Shown here piece by piece: positions 11,521-23,394 of a stretch of 64,000 bases of DNA; the first letter of the stretch is position 1, and each line of letters begins with the position of its first letter. The translations under genes were made by a program, and so were the position numbers. The notes under the pieces were generated by a model. It did not search any database. It had not been told where the DNA came from and saw only the letters and a list, made by a program, of their open reading frames with translations. This stretch comes from Begonia masoniana (Eukaryota; Streptophyta; Magnoliopsida; Cucurbitales; Begoniaceae), in NCBI GenBank assembly GCA_022432975.1, contig CM039515.1, positions 18,695,554-18,759,553 on the forward strand, written 5' to 3'.

Positions 11521-11533
11521 TGGTATCAGAGAC
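11521..11533 (+). promoter_or_regulatory. Primer-binding site (initiator tRNA-Met type)
   Basis: TGGTATCAGAGAC starts three bases after the 5' LTR end. It matches the TGGTATCAGAGC pattern complementary to plant initiator tRNA-Met except near its end, as expected for chromoviruses. Confidence 0.85.
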
Positions 11534-11672
11534 ATTCAGTTAAAACGTTCAAAAGATTACTCATCAGTGCCAGTCGTTGCATGGGAGCACTCCAACAACT
11601 GTAAGTGTTTATGTTAGCCTTAGTACTTAGATGTTTATAAAGATAGTTAACCCTGCGCAGGAATATAACAAA

Positions 11673-14600
11673 ATGTCCTGACGACCAGGAAGGCCAAGAG
11701 TGCAGAGAGAGACACCAACTCCGGGAAGCGCAGAAGATTCTAGTGTAATCGGACAGTTGACAGATCTAGTGCGATAGCAGGCAGAATTAATGCGCCAGCA
11801 ATCCGATTAACTAGGAGTACTGCTGAACCGAGAGGTGCAAGGAAGTGCCAACTCGGGTCCTAGCAATGAGCATTCCGGGGATAGATTCTGGAGACTAAGA
11901 CCACCCACGTTTGATGGTCAGTCATCTGATCCTGTTGTGGCTGAAGGGTGGCTTAGGAAGATAGAGAATATGTTTAGGTGCGCCAGCATAGGAGAAGGAG
12001 ATAAGGTCACATTAGCAACATTTCACTTGGCGGGCGAAGCTCAACTCTGGTGGGAAACAGTTGAAACCACCACTGACATTCTGACTATGACTTGGTCACA
12101 GTTTAAGGACGTCTTCTATGAGAAATATTTTAACAGCACGGTCCAGACCGCAAAGAAGTTGGAGTTTCTGAATTTGAAGCAGACAGGGTCGGTGGCAGAG
12201 TACAGTAGGCAATTTGAGTCCTTGTCCAGGTTTGCTGGACATTTTGCTCATAAGGACGAGGATAAGGTGTTCAAATTCGTGCATGGACTGAAGCCGGAGA
12301 TTTATCGAGGAGTCAAATTCTGTGGCATTAAAGGTTTAACGTTCAGTGAAGTTGTGTCCACTGCTCTGGAAGTGGAAGAGGCTGAAAGGAAGTGTGCTGG
12401 ACCAAAGGAGGCCCCGCAAAGGTTTAACCAGCCACACCAGCAAAGGGGAACGAAGAGGCCAAGTGAAGGCCAAAGTAGCCAGGGAGCAGGAAGGAAAGTG
12501 CAGGATGTCAAGAATTTTCCCCAATGTCCAACATGTTTGAAGAATCACCTGGGGGAATGTAGGTGGACCTCCAGAAGGTGTTTCAACTGTGAGGAGGTTG
12601 GACACTCATTCAAGGACTGCACTAAGCCCAGAGTCCTTCGATGCTTCAACTGTAACAAGTCGGGACACACTGTTAGAGACTTCCCAACGTCGAAGAGTGG
12701 CCCTGCTAGGATAAAGCCTAGAATATTCTCCATGATAGAGTCAGGAGAAGAGGACTAGCCTGCTGTGGTGTCAGGTACTATATTGATCAACTTTGTACCT
12801 GCTTTTACTTTGATAGATTCGGGTGCAACGCATTCTTTTATAGCCTCTGCATTTGCTGATAAGTTAGAAGTAAGGTTTACTCCTTCTGAGCACGTGTACA
12901 ACGTAGTATTACCTTATGGTGAGCACATGCACTCCAGTCAAATGATGCTTGATAGTGTGGTGTTAATAGGGAACATGAATTTGCCTGCTGATCTTATTGT
13001 TATGGACATAATGGGATTTGATGTGATCCTAGGAATGGATTGGTTGTTTAAGCATTATGCCAGTATAGATTGTAGAACTGGAATAGTTAGCTTTCAACCC
13101 CCTGGTAAGTTGACACATACCTTTCAAGCTTCAAAGAAGAGTAAGGAAATGTTTGTGATGACTACTATTAACACTAGACCTTCCCTGTGTGGAGAATATT
13201 TGTGCTTTTTGGCCTGTGTTTTAGACACACAACTAGTAGAAAAATCGAACCCCAAGGATGTTTTAAATGTCCAAGATTTTCCAGAAGTATTTCTAGATGA
13301 CCTTCCTGGCTTGCCACCAGATAGGAAAATCGAATTTGTTGTAGATATTTACCCTGGAGCCGAGCTTGTGTCTAAAAATCCATATAGGTTAGCTCCAACT
13401 GAACTTAAGGAATTAAAGAAACAATTGGAGGATCTATTGGAAAAAGGGTTCATACGCCCAAGCTTTTCACCGTGGGGTGCACCTGTCCTTTTTTTCAAGA
13501 AGAAAGATGGATCAATGCGTATGTGCATTGATTATAGAGAATTGAATAAGTTAACTGTCAAAAAAAAATACCCTTTGCCGAGAATTGATGACTTATTTGA
13601 CCAGCTTAGGGGCGCAAGAGTTTTCTCTAAGATTGACCTTAGGTCCGGTTATTATCAGCTGAAGGTAAAATCTAAAGATATCTCAAAGACTGCCTTTCGC
13701 ACAAGGTATGGACATTATGAGTTTTAGGTTATGTCTTTTGGTTTGAAAAATGCACCAGCAGCCTTCATGGATCTCATGAATAGGGTGTTTCATGAGTTTT
13801 TGGACAAGTTTGTCATAGTATTCATAGACGATATTCTGATCTATTCTAGAACTAAGGATGAGCATGCAAGGCATTTGAGTTTGGTGTTAGGGGTACTTAG
13901 ACAGCATCAGCTTTATGCTAAGTTTTCCAAGTGTGAGTTTTGGTTGGACAGAGTTCACTTTCTTGGTCATGTGATCTCTGGAGATGGAATATCTGTCGAT
14001 CCAGCCAAGGTTCAAGCAATTAAAGAGTGGCCCCAACCAAAGAATGCTACAGATATTCGAAGTTTCCTCGGGTTAGCAGGATATTACAGAAAATTTATTG
14101 AAGGGTTTTCAAGGATTGCAACACCCCTCACTCGGTTAACTAAGAAAAATATCAAGTACGCTTGGACTGAGGAGTGTGAATCCAGTTTCTAGACCTTGAA
14201 AAGTAGACTGACCAATGCCCCTATATTGACCCTACCCGATGAGAGTGGAAAGTTTAGCATTTACTGTGATGCTTCCAGGATTGGTCTTGGGTGTGTGTTA
14301 ATGCAAGATGGAAAGGTTATAGCTTATGCTTCTAGGCAGTTAAAAATGCATGAAAAGAACTACCCTACCCATGACTTAGAATTAGCTGCAGTTGTATTTG
14401 CACTTAAAATTTGAAGGCACTACTTGTATGGACAATCTTGTGAGATATTTTCAGATCATAAGAGCCTGAAGTATATTTTCACACAGAAGGAACTAAACAT
14501 GAGGCAACAATGATGGTTGGAATTTGTTAAGGACTATGATTTCGAGATTAAATATCATCCCGGCAAGGCAAATGTTGTGGCAGATGCCTTGAGTAGAGTA

Positions 14601-16157
14601 ACAACATCAACCCCACCTATGATTTTCAGTATGCCATTAGCTTTAGAGTCAGAATTCCAAAAATTTAACTTAGAAGCAGTAACCAGTATATCAGCTATGC
14701 TATCAGCCATAACCTTAAGGCCTACCATTTTAGAGAAAATAAAGGAAGCTCAGACGAATGATGATGAGTGTAACAAGTATAAGTCAAGTATGAATTCTAC
14801 GGACCAATCAGATTTTAACCATTCTACTAACGGGATCCTCAAGTTTAGAAATAGGTGGTTTGTTCCAGCCATTAAGGAGCTCCGTGATGAGATTCTTTCT
14901 GAAGCACACTCTTTCAAGTTCTCAGTTCACCCTGGAAGTACAAAGATGTACAGAGACCTTAAGCAACACTACTGGTGGCCTAGTATGAAACGAAGCGTGG
15001 CAGAATATGTAGGATCATGTTTGTGTTGTCAACAGATTAAAGCCGAGCATCAGAGACCCTCAGGAACATTGCAACCTTTACCAGTTCCTGAATGGAAATG
15101 GGAACAAATAACAATGGATTTTGTCGTTGGATTACCTGGGACAGCAAAGGGACATGATGCTATTTGGGTTATAGTTGACCGTCTAACCAAATCTGCTCAT
15201 TTTCTGCCAATTTAGATAACTTACTCAATGGATCAGCTTGCTGAATTGTACATGCAAGAGATTGTCAGATTGCATGGAGTTCCAAGTTCAATAGTTTCAG
15301 ACCGAGACTCCAGATTTACATCTAAGTTTTGGAAAGGTTTGCACAAGGCAATGGGAACACGGCTTAATTTTAGCACAGCTTTCCACCCTCAAACAGATGG
15401 ACAATCCGAAAGAACCATTCAGACATTGGAAGATATGCTCCGAGCATGCATATTGGATTTTCAAGGATCGTGGAGTAAATATTTACCATTGGTTGAGTTC
15501 TCTTATAATAACAGTTTTCAAGCAACAATAGGCATGGCGCCATACGAAGCATTATATGGACGAAAATGCAGATCTCCTTTGTACTGGGATGAAATTGGAG
15601 AAGCGCAGTTGCTTGGTTCTGACATTGTGCAACAGACTGTAGAGAAGGTTGCCCTCATCCGACAAAGAATTCTGACAGCTCAAAGCCGCCAGAAGAGTTA
15701 TGCTGATAAAAGACGGAGAGAATTAGAGTTTGAAGTAGGTGATAAAGTTTTTCTTAAGGTGTCACCATTCAAAGGAGTTGTGAGATTTGGGAAGAGAGGA
15801 AAGTTGAACCCCAGATACATTGGACCATTCTCGATCTTGAGAAGGATTGGGAAGACAGCCTACCAGTTACAGCTACCAACCTCTATGGAAAGAATCCATG
15901 ATGTGTTTCATATCTCCATGCTTAAGAAGTGTGTTCGAGATCCATATCAAATTGTAGAACAGCAGGACATCGAGGTTCTTCCTACTCTTGCATATGAGGA
16001 GAAACCTGTAAGGATCTTGGACTATGCAACGAAGGTATTGCGCAACAAGGAAGTTCCACTTGTGAAAGTCTTATGGCACAATCAAAACATAGAGGAGACA
16101 ACTTGGGAGCGCCAGCAAGACATGATGGACCAATATCCAGAATTATTCAGGTACTGA
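11673..16157 (+). pseudogene. Tekay gag-pol polyprotein, nonsense-decayed
   Basis: One continuous frame runs the whole length, interrupted only by stop codons (11,679, about 11,772, about 11,808, 12,756, 13,725, 14,190, 14,412, 14,511, 15,213); I see no frameshift. Order of domains: gag core near 11,900-12,300; zinc-knuckle region 12,525-12,690, one intact CFNCEEVGHSFKDC and a second that has lost its last cysteine; protease with [10 protein letters not shown] (12,810); RT with FIDDILIYS (13,825); RNase H with CDASRIGLG (14,260); integrase HHCC and core ([16 protein letters not shown], 14,890-15,700); chromodomain ending DQYPELFRY. Most stops look like C-to-T or G-to-A changes of a sense codon, the usual decay of methylated retrotransposons. 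It cannot make a full polyprotein. Confidence 0.92.
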
Positions 16158-16192
16158 ATTTTGAGGACAAAATTTTTTTAAGGAGGGTAGAT

Positions 16193-18212
16193 TGTAATAC
16201 TCGGTTCTATCAAACCGTTTCTCTGTTCCTTTTAAACAAATGACACAATTTATATGATAATATTATATGTAGGGTTAGTGGATGACTAGGCAGGGGCATA
16301 AGAGTAATTAGAAATTCAAAGGTGGATAACGTATTTAAGGGAACTATTAATGAAGTAGCCGCCACTGTTGATTTTATTTCCTCCCCATTCTCAGCTCCTC
16401 AGCTTAGCAGAGCGCGATAGGAGACTCCCTTCGACTTCCTCCAGCGATTTCCTCCGAACTTGGTGAGTTTTACTTCTATTTCTTGCTACATTGTATCTAT
16501 CGTTGGTAGGAGGGGTGATAAATGAGGATTTGAGAAGGTGGTAAGCGAGTGGTGGTTTCGGTTTAAGTTGAAATCGGGAATGCACAATGGCTAGAGTTCC
16601 CAAAACAGTTTCCCTTAGATTTCTGGTGGTTTAGAATGAAGATTAGAGGAAATTTAATGTATGCTCTGTCTATGGTTTTAGGTTTGGTTAATACCCGAAG
16701 TAGTTTGCAACCAAGCTTTCTCCAGGAGACCAGGTAAGTAGAGTTTGCATGTGCCTTCGGGCCTACATCACAAAACAGTAGGATTTGTGTGTGCATGAAT
16801 GAATGTTTCTTTTCAGTTGCCATGCATCATATTTTGAAAGAAAACGAAAATGAATTTACATGAAGTAGCATGGTGAGATGTGAACAGATTGTGACCGTAT
16901 ACTTTTAAGGGAATTAATCCGCCCCTTAAATCGTACATATGGATTTATACCCTGGGAAAACTGATCCACCTCCCATTGTATCAGGGATCATCAGACCAGT
17001 GAACGAATGCAACATAACTGAGGAATGAAAGTAGAAACTGCATATTTAGGATCATATTTCAGTATTTCATTTCATTATCGCTTTACTTACTTAGCATTAG
17101 GCTAATAGATGAGTTTTGTGATGTAGGTGTTGAGGATACTGCAGGTGAATTTTCTGAGTGCACAGATGATTAGCTGTGGTTGGAGGAGTTCATCCATGTC
17201 TCGACTCGGAAGCTGATGAGGCGGGTTAACTGGTGTCAGCAGATGTTGAGGTCTATTTGATAGTGGTTAAGTCTGAACATGTTAAGTTTTCACGATAGAA
17301 TGTTTTTTTAATGTTTTGAATCTGTTTTGAGATTTTCTTATAATAGTATTTCTGTGAGATTTTAAATGTTGGTTCATACTAAATTTTAGTAATGCATTGG
17401 TCTGGAATGTTTAAGTGAAGTGAGAAAATTTCCTTTCCGTAGTTAGAGTTGTTGTTCTGCTCTCTGTCGGTAGATGGAGTCTATCGGTAGATGGAGTCTA
17501 TCGGCAGATGTTGAGTTGTTAATCTGTCCTCTATCGGTATGTCCAGTTCGCCTCACCGGTGGATGTATGGTTGAGTCGATCGGATGAATGAATCATCCGG
17601 CTGACGTCATCGGACGATGTGTGTTTAATTTTATCGGAAGATGTCTTCAGAAAAGCCATCGGATGATGTAGTTTTATTTTATCGGAAGATGTCTTCGGAT
17701 AAGCCATCGGATGATGTAAAAACTCTTTGTCGTTTAGTGGCCGGTGGATGTCGTGTGTTAATCCACCGGAAGATGTAGGTTTAAATCTATCGGATGAAGG
17801 AAGGCATCTGGCTGACGTCATCGGAAGTTGTAGAGAGCATTTTTGTCGTTTAGTCACCGGTGGATACCGTGAGTAAAACCACCGGAAGATGGAGAGAATA
17901 TTTTGTCGTTTTATGACCGGAGGACGGCTTCCGTTTCTGTTTTTCTGTTTTTAGCCCTTCCGTTGACTTGGTTCGGCGGCAAGTGCGTTTGACTTTCTTC
18001 ACCTTTAAAGCAACCCGCGGTTTAAACTTTTATTTTCCCTTGGTCAACTATTTCTAATATTCCGCCCGATTATCCAAACACTTTTTATGATTTTGTTCAG
18101 CTCTATTTTTGTTTAAATGATTTCCGCTGCAAGCAAAAAAAATATGGTAGAAAGTTTAGTCATGTACGAGGTTTGTGTGACAAACCGGGTTCAGATAACT
18201 CGGGGCGTTACA
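16193..18212 (+). mobile_element. 3' LTR of the Tekay element
   Basis: It is 2020 bp, from TGTAATACTCGG just after the polypurine tract to CGTTACA before the GTATG target duplication. It aligns with the 5' LTR apart from the single 97-bp unit and a small duplication at 17,470-17,500 (CGGTAGATGGAGTCTAT twice). Elsewhere the similarity is high by eye, which suggests a fairly recent insertion. Confidence 0.92.
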
Positions 18213-18874
18213 GTATGACTTTGGGGGAAGTGATCCAAACCCCAATTTCACAGGGGGGATCTAAACAATTGTTAAGGGAACTAATCTGCCCCTTAATCAA
18301 GAGAGAGGATGTATGACTTTAGGAGAAGTGATCCAACTCCCAATTTCACAAGGGGATCAGATCAAAAAACGAATGCATATGCAACTGAGATGAGAAAGTA
18401 GAAACTGCATGTTTAGGAATTTATGTTTCAGCATTCCATTTCATTATTGCTTTATTTACTTAGCATTAGGCTAATAGATGAGTTTTGTGATGTAGGTGAA
18501 GAAGCATCAGAAGGTGTGTTCTCTGAACATGTTGAGGATTAGGTTGTTGGGGGAGCACTTCAATGCCACGGATTGGTAATTCTGATAAGGCGGTTTAACT
18601 GATGTCAGTTGATGAGAAGGTTTAGTGAACCATGATTCAATTTAAATATGTTGAGAGTTTTAGTGACAGTAGTAGTTTTGATATTTTGAATACAATTTGA
18701 GACTCTTTCTGATAACGATACTCTGTTAGTTTAATAGTCGTTTTTACCAAATTTTGGAGTAGTACACGAATTTAAGTAATTTTGAATGGTTTTAGTAAAA
18801 TGCTCAAGTTCTTTTGGTAGTCAGAGTTTTCTTTGTTTATAGTGAAATTGTTGCTATGTTGTTTTCGTTGAGTA

Positions 18875-19930
18875 TTTTGATCTATCGGTAGATGATGTCT
18901 ATCGGCAATGTAGATGGCAGATGTTGAGTATTTTGATCTATCGGTAGATGATGTCTATCGGCAGATGTTGAGTATTTTTTATCTATCGGCAGATGTTGAG
19001 TATTTTGATCTATCGGTAGATGATGTCTATCGGCAGATGTTGAGTATTTTGATCTATCGGTAGATGATGTCTATCGGCAGATGTTGAGTATTTTGATCTA
19101 TCGGTAGATGATGTCTATCGGCAGATGTTGAGTATTTTGATCTATCGGTAGATGATGTCTATCGGCAGATGTTGAGTATTTTTTATCTATCGGCAGATGT
19201 TGAGTATTTTTTATCTATCGGTAGATGATGTCTATCGGCAGATGTTGAGTATTTTTTATCTATCGGTAGATGATGTCTATCGGCAGATGTTGAGTATTTT
19301 GATCTATCGGTAGATGATGTCTATCGGCAGATGTTGAGTATTTTGATCTATCGGTAGATGATGTCTATCGGCAGATGTTGAGTATTTTTTATCTATCGGT
19401 AGATGATGTCTATCGGCAGATGTTGAGTATTTTGATCTATCGGTAGATGATGTCTATCGGCAGATGTTGAGTATTTTGATCTATCGGTAGATGATGTCTA
19501 TCGGCAGATGTTGAGTATTTTTTATCTATCGGCAGATGTTGAGTATTTTTTATCTATCGGCAGATGTTGAGTATTTTTTATCTATCGGTAGATGATGTCT
19601 ATCGGCAGATGTTGAGTATTTTTTATCTATCGGCAGATGTTGAGTATTTTTTATCTATCGGCAGATGTTGAGTATTTTTTATCTATCGGTAGATGATGTC
19701 TATCGGCAGATGTTGAGTATTTTTTATCTATCGGCAGATGTTGAGTATTTTGATCTATCGGTAGATGATGTCTATCGGCAGATGTTGAGTATTTTTTATC
19801 TATCGGTAGATGATGTCTATCGGTAGATGTTGAGTATTTTTTATCTATCGGCAGATGATGTCTATCGGCAGATGTTGAGTATTTTTGATCTATCGGTAGA
19901 TGATGTCTATCAGTAGAAGTCGAAAGTTTG
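18875..19930 (+). repeat. 44-bp minisatellite, main array
   Basis: The unit is GATCTATCGGTAGATGATGT followed by CTATCGGCAGATGTTGAGTA and TTTT. Exact 44-bp spacing is visible, for instance 19,007 to 19,051. It alternates irregularly with a shorter unit of about 28 bp (TTATCTATCGGCAGATGTTG plus AGTATTTT) that is its second half. The array lies inside the outer solo LTR. There are no unique spacers, so it is not a CRISPR array. Confidence 0.95.
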
Positions 19931-20576
19931 TCTATCGGTGGATTTAGTCCATAGGTGGATAAGAGTATTCGAATTTGTCGTTTTGTAATCGGAAGATGTC
20001 TTCAGAAAAAGCCATCGAAAGATGTCTTCAGTATAAGCTATCGGTAGATGTGTATAATAAGTTTTGTCGTTTAGTGATAGGTAGATATCGTGTATTAGAC
20101 CTATCGGAAGATGTAGTAGAAGTGTTGTCGTTTAGTGATCGGTAGATGTAGGAAGTAATTTATCGTTTAGTGACCGGATGATGTGTTCTGTTTTGTTTTG
20201 TGATTAAAAGACTTTCTTTTGTCGTTTAGTGACCGGACAACGTGATCAGTTTTCTCTTTCTCTTTCAACCAACTGCCTTGAATATTTTAATCTTTAATAA
20301 AGATTGTTTTTATATGATGATTTTTCTGCTGCAAGTTTTAACGTTTTAAGAGTCAAAATCTTGATCATTGAATGAAATTTTAAATTTTTCTCAAAAGTCA
20401 TAGTTCGGTTCTGTAGTATGAGTAACGAACCAGGTTTATATAATTCGGGCGTTACAATTTTATTATTGATCTATGAATGCTACGTATTTTTCAATGAACG
20501 ATTTCTCATGATTTGAACTGCTTAATTCAATTTATGTCGATAGACAATTTTGATTTCACATATTCCTATTGTATCG

Positions 20577-21081
20577 CATTTTTTATCTATCGGTAGATGA
20601 TGTCTATCGGCAGATGTTGAGTATTTTTTATCTATCGGCAGATGTTGAGTATTTTTTATCTATCGGTAGATGATGTCTATCGGCAGATGTTGAGTATTTT
20701 TTATCTATCGGCAGATGTTGAGTATTTTTTATCTATCGGTAGATGATGTCTATCGGCAGATGTTGAGTATTTTTTATCTATCGGCAGATGTTGAGTATTT
20801 TGATCTATCGGTAGATGATGTCTATCGGCAGATGTTGAGTATTTTTTATCTATCGGCAGATGTTGAGTATTTTTTATCTATCGGCAGATGTTGAGTATTT
20901 TTTATCTATCGGCAGATGTTGAGTATTTTTTATCTATCGGTAGATGATGTCTATCGGCAGATGTTGAGTATTTTGATCTATCGGTAGATGATGTCTATCG
21001 GCAGATGTTGAGTATTTTTTATCTATCGGTAGATGATGTCTATCGGCAGATGTTGAGTATTTTTTATCTATCGGCAGATAA
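20577..21081 (+). repeat. 44-bp minisatellite, second array outside its home LTR
   Basis: It has the same 44/28-bp units as 18,875-19,930 but lies 120 bp beyond the end of the solo LTR, inside the Athila LTR. It replaces about 400 bp of that LTR (compare 25,990-26,388). The left joint falls in TATCG, a 5-base match shared by the Athila LTR (TTGTATCG) and the repeat (CTATCGG). Confidence 0.9.
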
Positions 21082-21518
21082 TGTTAATTCAATTGTAAAT
21101 TCAATGTTAGTTACCTTCTTTCAAAGTCGAGAGAAATTCTAAATTGAATTTACATAGGCAATTCGACAGAAACCTATAAATATTTTTATTTTTGCTGTTC
21201 AAGAGCATTGTTGTAGCATCAGTAATAATTGCATGTAAAGAGGAAATCAACCCTAACCTTTTCCATAATTCTCTTCCTAGATCATTTCTATTTTTAGTCT
21301 CATTTAATTTCAAGTAATTTTAGTTCATCATTCTGCTCTATTTATTTAATTTCAATACCTTCATTTATTTTCAATATTCTCATTTTTATTTTTATAGAAT
21401 TTTATAGCAATTTAATTTGAATAAGTATATCCTCGTGGGATCGACTTTTACTTACTTTATTACTTCGTTAGTGACACTTGCACTTGTGTTAGGGTGTAAA
21501 AAATCACGAACAAGTTTT

Positions 21519-21536
21519 TGGCGCCGTTGCCGGGGA
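21519..21536 (+). promoter_or_regulatory. Primer-binding site (tRNA-Asp type)
   Basis: TGGCGCCGTTGCCGGGGA lies six bases after the split LTR's end at 21,512 and is identical to the inverted copy at 3091-3108. It fixes the start of the internal region of the pol-less Athila derivative. Confidence 0.88.
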
Positions 21537-21613
21537 TATTTCTTAATTATTTTATTTTGCTATAATTTTTTATATTTGCTTTTATTTATTTATTTTTTGG
21601 GTACGTTTTATGC

Positions 21614-23394
21614 TTGACGATTGAAGAAGTGAATATGGATAACCGGGAAGAAAGAAGAATCATTCTAAATCAAATAATTGATGACCGCAATCGTCCTATT
21701 CAAGACTTCTCCATTCCCACACTCGACGATCTAAATCCTAGAATTGTGAGACCAGAATTATATGCCACCCGATTCGAGCTTAAACCGGTCATGTTTCAGA
21801 TGCTCCAAACCATTGGACAATTTAGTGGAATAATCACAGACAATCCTCATCATCATCTCAAAGCATTTGGAGAAGTGAGAGACTCGTTTCATTTTCCCAG
21901 AGTTTCTGTTGAAGCATTAAGTCTCAAACTATTCCCGTATTCTTTAAGAGATCGAGCACGAGATTGGTGGAATAGCATCCCATCAAATACAATTACTACG
22001 TGGGGGGATTTAGCCAAGCAGTTTATCATGAAATACCATCCGCCAGTGAGGAACGCGAGGATAAGGAATGAAATCATAAGTTTCCAGTAGCGAGATGACG
22101 AGTCACTGTACGAAGCTTGGGACAGATTCAAGGAACTACTCAGACAATGCCCTAACCATGGAATACCACACTAGATTCAGTTGGAAACGTTTTACAATGA
22201 TTAAATGGGCAGACAAGATCGATTATAGACGCTGCAGCAAACGAGACACTTCTCTCTAAATCCTTTAATGAAGCTTATGATTTGCTTGAGAGGATGGCAG
22301 TGAACAGTTATCAATGGTCTTCAGAAAAATTTAACCCTACGAGGTGGGCACCTGAAATTTACGTTCTGGATGAGGTGTCGGCTTTGAATACAAAGATTGC
22401 TATGCTGGAAAATGCCATCAAGGAGATGAACAGACCACCTAAGCCGTCAGCAAGAGAGGTTTCAGGAATTTTTTATGGAGAAAACCAAAATGAAAATTCA
22501 TATCCTACTGATCCAGAATCTGCAAATTATGTTGGATACAATATGAACAACAATCCATACTCGCAGACATATAATCCTGGCTGGAATCAACATCTAGAGT
22601 TTCAATGGAATTCGCAACCGCAGAATGCTACAGCATCAACCAGAACTGCAGCAAATTACAACCAAGATTTCTCACAGCCAACTCATAATTTGATACATCA
22701 AGAACAATAAGATAGCTTCGCTAGAGAATATGCTGTTGAGACATATGTAATCTTGCAAAACTTGGCTGCATCAATAAAAAATATGGAGACACATATGGGG
22801 CAGCTAACTCAATCTTTAAACACAAGGACTGCAGTGCAATTATCAAGCGATACAGAAATGCTGCAAAGATCAGAAAAGGAATATTGCAAGGCCATAGTAT
22901 TGAGGAATGGAAGCGAACTGGAAATTCCAAAAAAGCAACAGAAAGCAGAAAATTTAAACAACCAAGAAGATTTGGTGGAACAAGATGATGTGGAGGAAGA
23001 AGAAAAGGATAATCCAGAAACTAGCGTTGTAGAAACTGATGCTAGAACAATGCCACCACAGCAACAAAGTGAATTGAAGCACACAGAGAAAGAAATTTTT
23101 GGGAGAAAGGAGGAGAGTCTTGGCTGTGGCGAAGACGTGAATGAGCAGCAGATTATTTTTAATGTATTGAAAGCTACGAAGTGCCCTTATAATGAAGAAG
23201 ACTGCTTTAGTATATCAGAAAGAATAAAACCAGAAGAAACAAAGCAGAATTCTCAGAGCCACAGAAAACAGTTTGAAACATCAATGAGGACTGAATATAA
23301 ACTAGAAGCTTTCAAGCCATCTGTTGAAGACACATCTACTCTAGAGCTTAAGCACCTACCATCTCACCTCAAACATCAAGTGACCATAGCATAA
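21614..23394 (+). pseudogene. Athila-type gag of a pol-less derivative
   Basis: Gag core (IQDFSIPTLDDLNPRIVR, WNSIPSNTITTWGDLAKQF) is open to 22,090. Several stops and a frameshift follow near 22,090-22,280. It then stays open through the Asn/Gln-rich tail (22,282-22,710) and the charged linker (22,753-23,394). Compared with the minus-strand element at 388-2994, the protease segment is missing: the linker runs straight into VNEQQIIFNVLKATKCPYNE. After HLPSHLKHQVTIA all of RT, RNase H and integrase is gone. It is therefore a gag-remnant, non-autonomous form. Confidence 0.85.

Larger units (their letters stand above)
8695..18212 (+). mobile_element. Complete Tekay-type chromovirus (9.5 kb)
   Basis: 5' LTR 8695-11,517 and 3' LTR 16,193-18,212 both start TGTAATACTCGG and end CGGGGCGTTACA. 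Target duplications GTATG flank the element exactly (8690-8694 and 18,213-18,217). The primer-binding site (11,521), gag, protease, RT, RNase H, integrase, chromodomain and a polypurine tract (AAGGAGGGTAGAT, ending at 16,192) appear in the expected order. The long LTRs and C-terminal chromodomain point to the Tekay/Del clade. Its host sequence is the solo LTR 7217-20,456. Confidence 0.93.
7217..20456 (+). mobile_element. Solo LTR, Tekay-like, carrying a nested element
   Basis: It begins TGTAACACCC at 7217 and ends GGGCGTTACA at 20,456, an inverted terminal pair typical of an LTR. The flanking 5 bases are GTTTT (7212-7216) and ATTTT (20,457-20,461). No internal domain belongs to it: removing the complete element 8695-18,212 and its duplication leaves 7217-7960 joined to 18,218-20,456, about 3 kb of LTR. 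Its downstream half holds the 44-bp minisatellite. The simplest reading is loss of the internal region by LTR-LTR recombination, before or after the second insertion. Confidence 0.75.
6183..21512 (+). mobile_element. LTR of the Athila derivative, split by nested insertions
   Basis: The LTR starts TGATAACTC at 6183 and runs to 7216, then resumes at 20,457 and ends ATCACGAACA at 21,512, directly before the primer-binding site. Joined, it is about 2.09 kb and aligns end to end with the LTR at 24,827-26,844. The flanks of the 7217-20,456 insertion (GTTTT / ATTTT) match the uninterrupted site in the other LTR near 25,869, apart from one base. A block of roughly 400 bp of the normal LTR is missing and replaced by a minisatellite at 20,577-21,081. 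Confidence 0.85.

Noticed and set aside
18875..19930. CRISPR-like regular array
   Set aside because: Units join head to tail with no unique spacers, in plant LTR sequence; it is a minisatellite.
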